DNA from: Clostridia bacterium
GTDB lineage: Bacteria > Bacillota_A > Clostridia > Oscillospirales > CAG-272
Length of the DNA: 6,884 nucleotides
Assembly: GCA_017395725.1 (NCBI GenBank)
Contig: JAFQOB010000052.1
Coordinates: 1 to 6,884, forward strand
Direction of reading: 5' to 3'
Shown here: one piece after another, positions 5,555 to 6,884 of the stretch
Layout of the letters: every line of letters starts with the position of its first letter
How positions within the stretch are numbered: position 1 is the stretch's first letter
The notes under the pieces: generated by a model
The model's input: the letters and a program-made list of their open reading frames with translations, nothing else
Told to the model about the DNA's origin: nothing
The model's database searches: none
Position numbers and translations under genes: made by a program

Positions 5555-6884
5555 GGGCATGAGCACACGGTCGTTATAGATGAAACAGTGAATCCCACTT
5601 GCACTACAATTGGACTAACCGAAGGCGCTCATTGTTCCGAATGTGGTGAGGTGATTACTGTGCAGGAAGAGATTGCAAAAGCAGAACATACGGTTGTTAT
5701 AGATGAATCAATCGCACCCTCTTGCATTTCAACAGGCTTGACCGAGGGCTCTCATTGTTCTGTGTGCGGGGAGGTTTTCGCTCCTCAGGAAGAAATTCCT
5801 ACTCAACATGTTGTCGTTGTAGACCTCGCAGTTACGGCAACCTGCATGGAAACAGGACTTACAGAGGGCTCACATTGCTCTGTATGTAACGAGGTCCTTG
5901 TGGTTCAGGAAGAAACGCCCGTATCCGACCATACCTTTGTCATTGACGCGGCGGTAGCGTCTACTTGTTCAAAAACAGGTCTTACGGAAGGATCTCATTG
6001 CTCCGTATGCGGAGAGGTTATTACAAAACAGCAAACCATTGGCAGAACAGGACATAAAAATGTGGTTACAGATGAAGCTGTTCCTGCAACCTGCTCAACT
6101 TTCGGTCTTACCGAAGGTACTCACTGTGAGGATTGCGGTTATGTCATTTTGGGTCAGCGCTCTTATAAGGAGCCTCATAAAGAGGTTATAATTCCTGCAA
6201 CAAACCCCACTTGTCAAAGCGAAGGCAAGACAGAGGGCGGCTATTGTCAGATATGTAATGCAGTTACAAAGGTTCAATTACCGGTGTCAAAAACCGGTCA
6301 CAAATACGTGGACGGTAAGTGTAAATACTGCGGAATGGATATCTCCGAAGCTGTGGTTGATTCAGATTCCGTAAAGCTTGATCTTCCTTCTGATTGCTAT
6401 GAGGCGAATATCCTTTTCGGAAATACTGATTGTATTAAAAATATGAAGAAAACAGACAGTAACAATTACAGTAATAAATATTATAATTTGGCTTGGCCTT
6501 TATCAAATTCTTCATATTATTCCAATATATATACAAGGGATACAAAGATTTTCGGTCTTGACGGATTTGTTCTTTACGCAACAGATCATTCTGCTTCAGA
6601 TGTTCTTGAAGCCAAAGTTATATGCTATTCAAGTACGGCAGATTATAATGCTCAAACACCGATAATAGAACAGAATTTGGAAGCAAAAGATAGAACATAC
6701 AATGCGATGTATAATGAAATTATTGCCGCAGTTGATAAAGCCCTTGTTGCAATGGGTGATTATGAGGTGTTGGCTTGCACTTTGTACGAATACACCGTTA
6801 CAAAAGTTACTGAATATGGAATGGACCTCAAAACGACAGCAGCACCGCAGGATGTGACTAAGGGTGTTGAAATATTCAAGGATG
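5495..6884 (+). CDS. Lipoprotein with six Cys/His (GLTEGxHCxxCGEV) repeats and an unrecognised C-terminal domain, 3' end missing
   Basis: The frame runs without a stop from ATG 5495 to the window edge (463 codons). The start is supported by AAGAGGA 8 bases upstream and by the leader MKKYISIII, hydrophobic to a lipobox LASC with the lipidated Cys at residue 20. The mature protein should be anchored to the outer face of the membrane. Residues 24-268 are six tandem repeats. Residues 269-282 are a shortened unit ending in CKYCG. From about residue 283 a different, Asn/Tyr-rich region begins (LDLPSDCYEANILFG and onward) that I do not recognise; it continues out of the window. Repeats of this type recur in surface proteins of Clostridia, usually next to other modules, and their function is not settled. 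Extracellular metal binding through the Cys/His sets, or disulfide-stiffened spacers, are both inferences. Confidence 0.9.
   Translation, partial: MKKYISIIILTLALLTLASCGHEHTVVIDETVNPTCTTIGLTEGAHCSECGEVITVQEEIAKAEHTVVIDESIAPSCISTGLTEGSHCSVCGEVFAPQEEIPTQHVVVVDLAVTATCMETGLTEGSHCSVCNEVLVVQEETPVSDHTFVIDAAVASTCSKTGLTEGSHCSVCGEVITKQQTIGRTGHKNVVTDEAVPATCSTFGLTEGTHCEDCGYVILGQRSYKEPHKEVIIPATNPTCQSEGKTEGGYCQICNAVTKVQLPVSKTGHKYVDGKCKYCGMDISEAVVDSDSVKLDLPSDCYEANILFGNTDCIKNMKKTDSNNYSNKYYNLAWPLSNSSYYSNIYTRDTKIFGLDGFVLYATDHSASDVLEAKVICYSSTADYNAQTPIIEQNLEAKDRTYNAMYNEIIAAVDKALVAMGDYEVLACTLYEYTVTKVTEYGMDLKTTAAPQDVTKGVEIFKD
5564..6298 (+). repeat. Six tandem Cys/His-rich repeats of 40-41 codons
   Basis: The units are 5564-5686, 5687-5806, 5807-5929, 5930-6052, 6053-6175 and 6176-6298, each beginning at a His codon. 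The consensus starts HxVVxDxAV, then a Cys, GLTEGxHC, xxCGEV and a Gln. Each unit has three Cys; in unit 1 these are C36, C47 and C50, with His46 beside C47. Unit 2 is one residue shorter overall, unit 5 has one extra residue before its first Cys, and unit 6 has Tyr instead of His before its CxxC and GKTEG instead of GLTEG. A truncated seventh unit (6299-6340) keeps only the leading His and a CxxC. The protein pattern is tight while synonymous bases differ between copies, so the copies are not freshly duplicated and selection on protein sequence is likely. Confidence 0.92.

Noticed and set aside
5398..5604. Minus-strand open frame over the lipoprotein start
   Set aside because: It is antisense to the signal peptide, promoter and leader, has no ribosome binding site, and its product looks like no known protein.
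6095..6277. Minus-strand open frame of 60 codons within the repeats
   Set aside because: It is antisense to conserved Cys repeats; the hydrophobic look comes from the complement of the plus-strand codons.
5564..6298. The regular ~123-base repeats as a CRISPR array or DNA satellite
   Set aside because: The units are wholly coding, with no alternating repeat and spacer; the protein pattern is conserved more than the DNA.

Overview
The window is about 40% GC by eye. It reads like a Gram-positive Firmicute, most likely a gut- or rumen-type Clostridia: there is a sortase-style surface protein with a Spy0128/FctA-like pilin domain array, a lipoprotein with a Gram-positive style leader, an AGAGG ribosome binding site and an A/T-rich intergenic region. 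The lineage is an inference from style; no marker gene is present.

Layout: (1) 1-5124 (+) is the 3' part of one very large surface-protein gene, open at the left edge. It encodes at least 1707 residues: the tail of one domain, twelve complete domains of the streptococcal pilin isopeptide-linkage type, an Asp/Pro-rich wall-spanning stalk, and a C-terminal hydrophobic anchor with a Lys tail. No LPXTG is present; NPGTTD occupies its position. (2) 5125-5494 is the intergenic region. It holds a strong hairpin terminator (5141-5175), a decayed minus-strand C-terminus of a tyrosine recombinase (about 5174-5296), about 120 bases without a gene, and a good extended -10 promoter with a small A/T-rich inverted-repeat leader. 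(3) 5495-6884 (+) is the 5' part of a second surface-protein gene, open at the right edge. It encodes a lipoprotein with six tandem 40-41-residue Cys/His repeats (GLTEGxHCxxCGEV type), a closing CxxC knuckle, and the start of an unrecognised C-terminal domain.

How they fit together: both genes encode cell-surface proteins, but each appears to be its own transcription unit, with a terminator after the first and a promoter before the second. The integrase remnant between them suggests that a mobile element once sat here, so the two genes may have been brought together by insertion and decay. Neither gene is complete, so the N-terminus of the first and the C-terminus of the second cannot be described.
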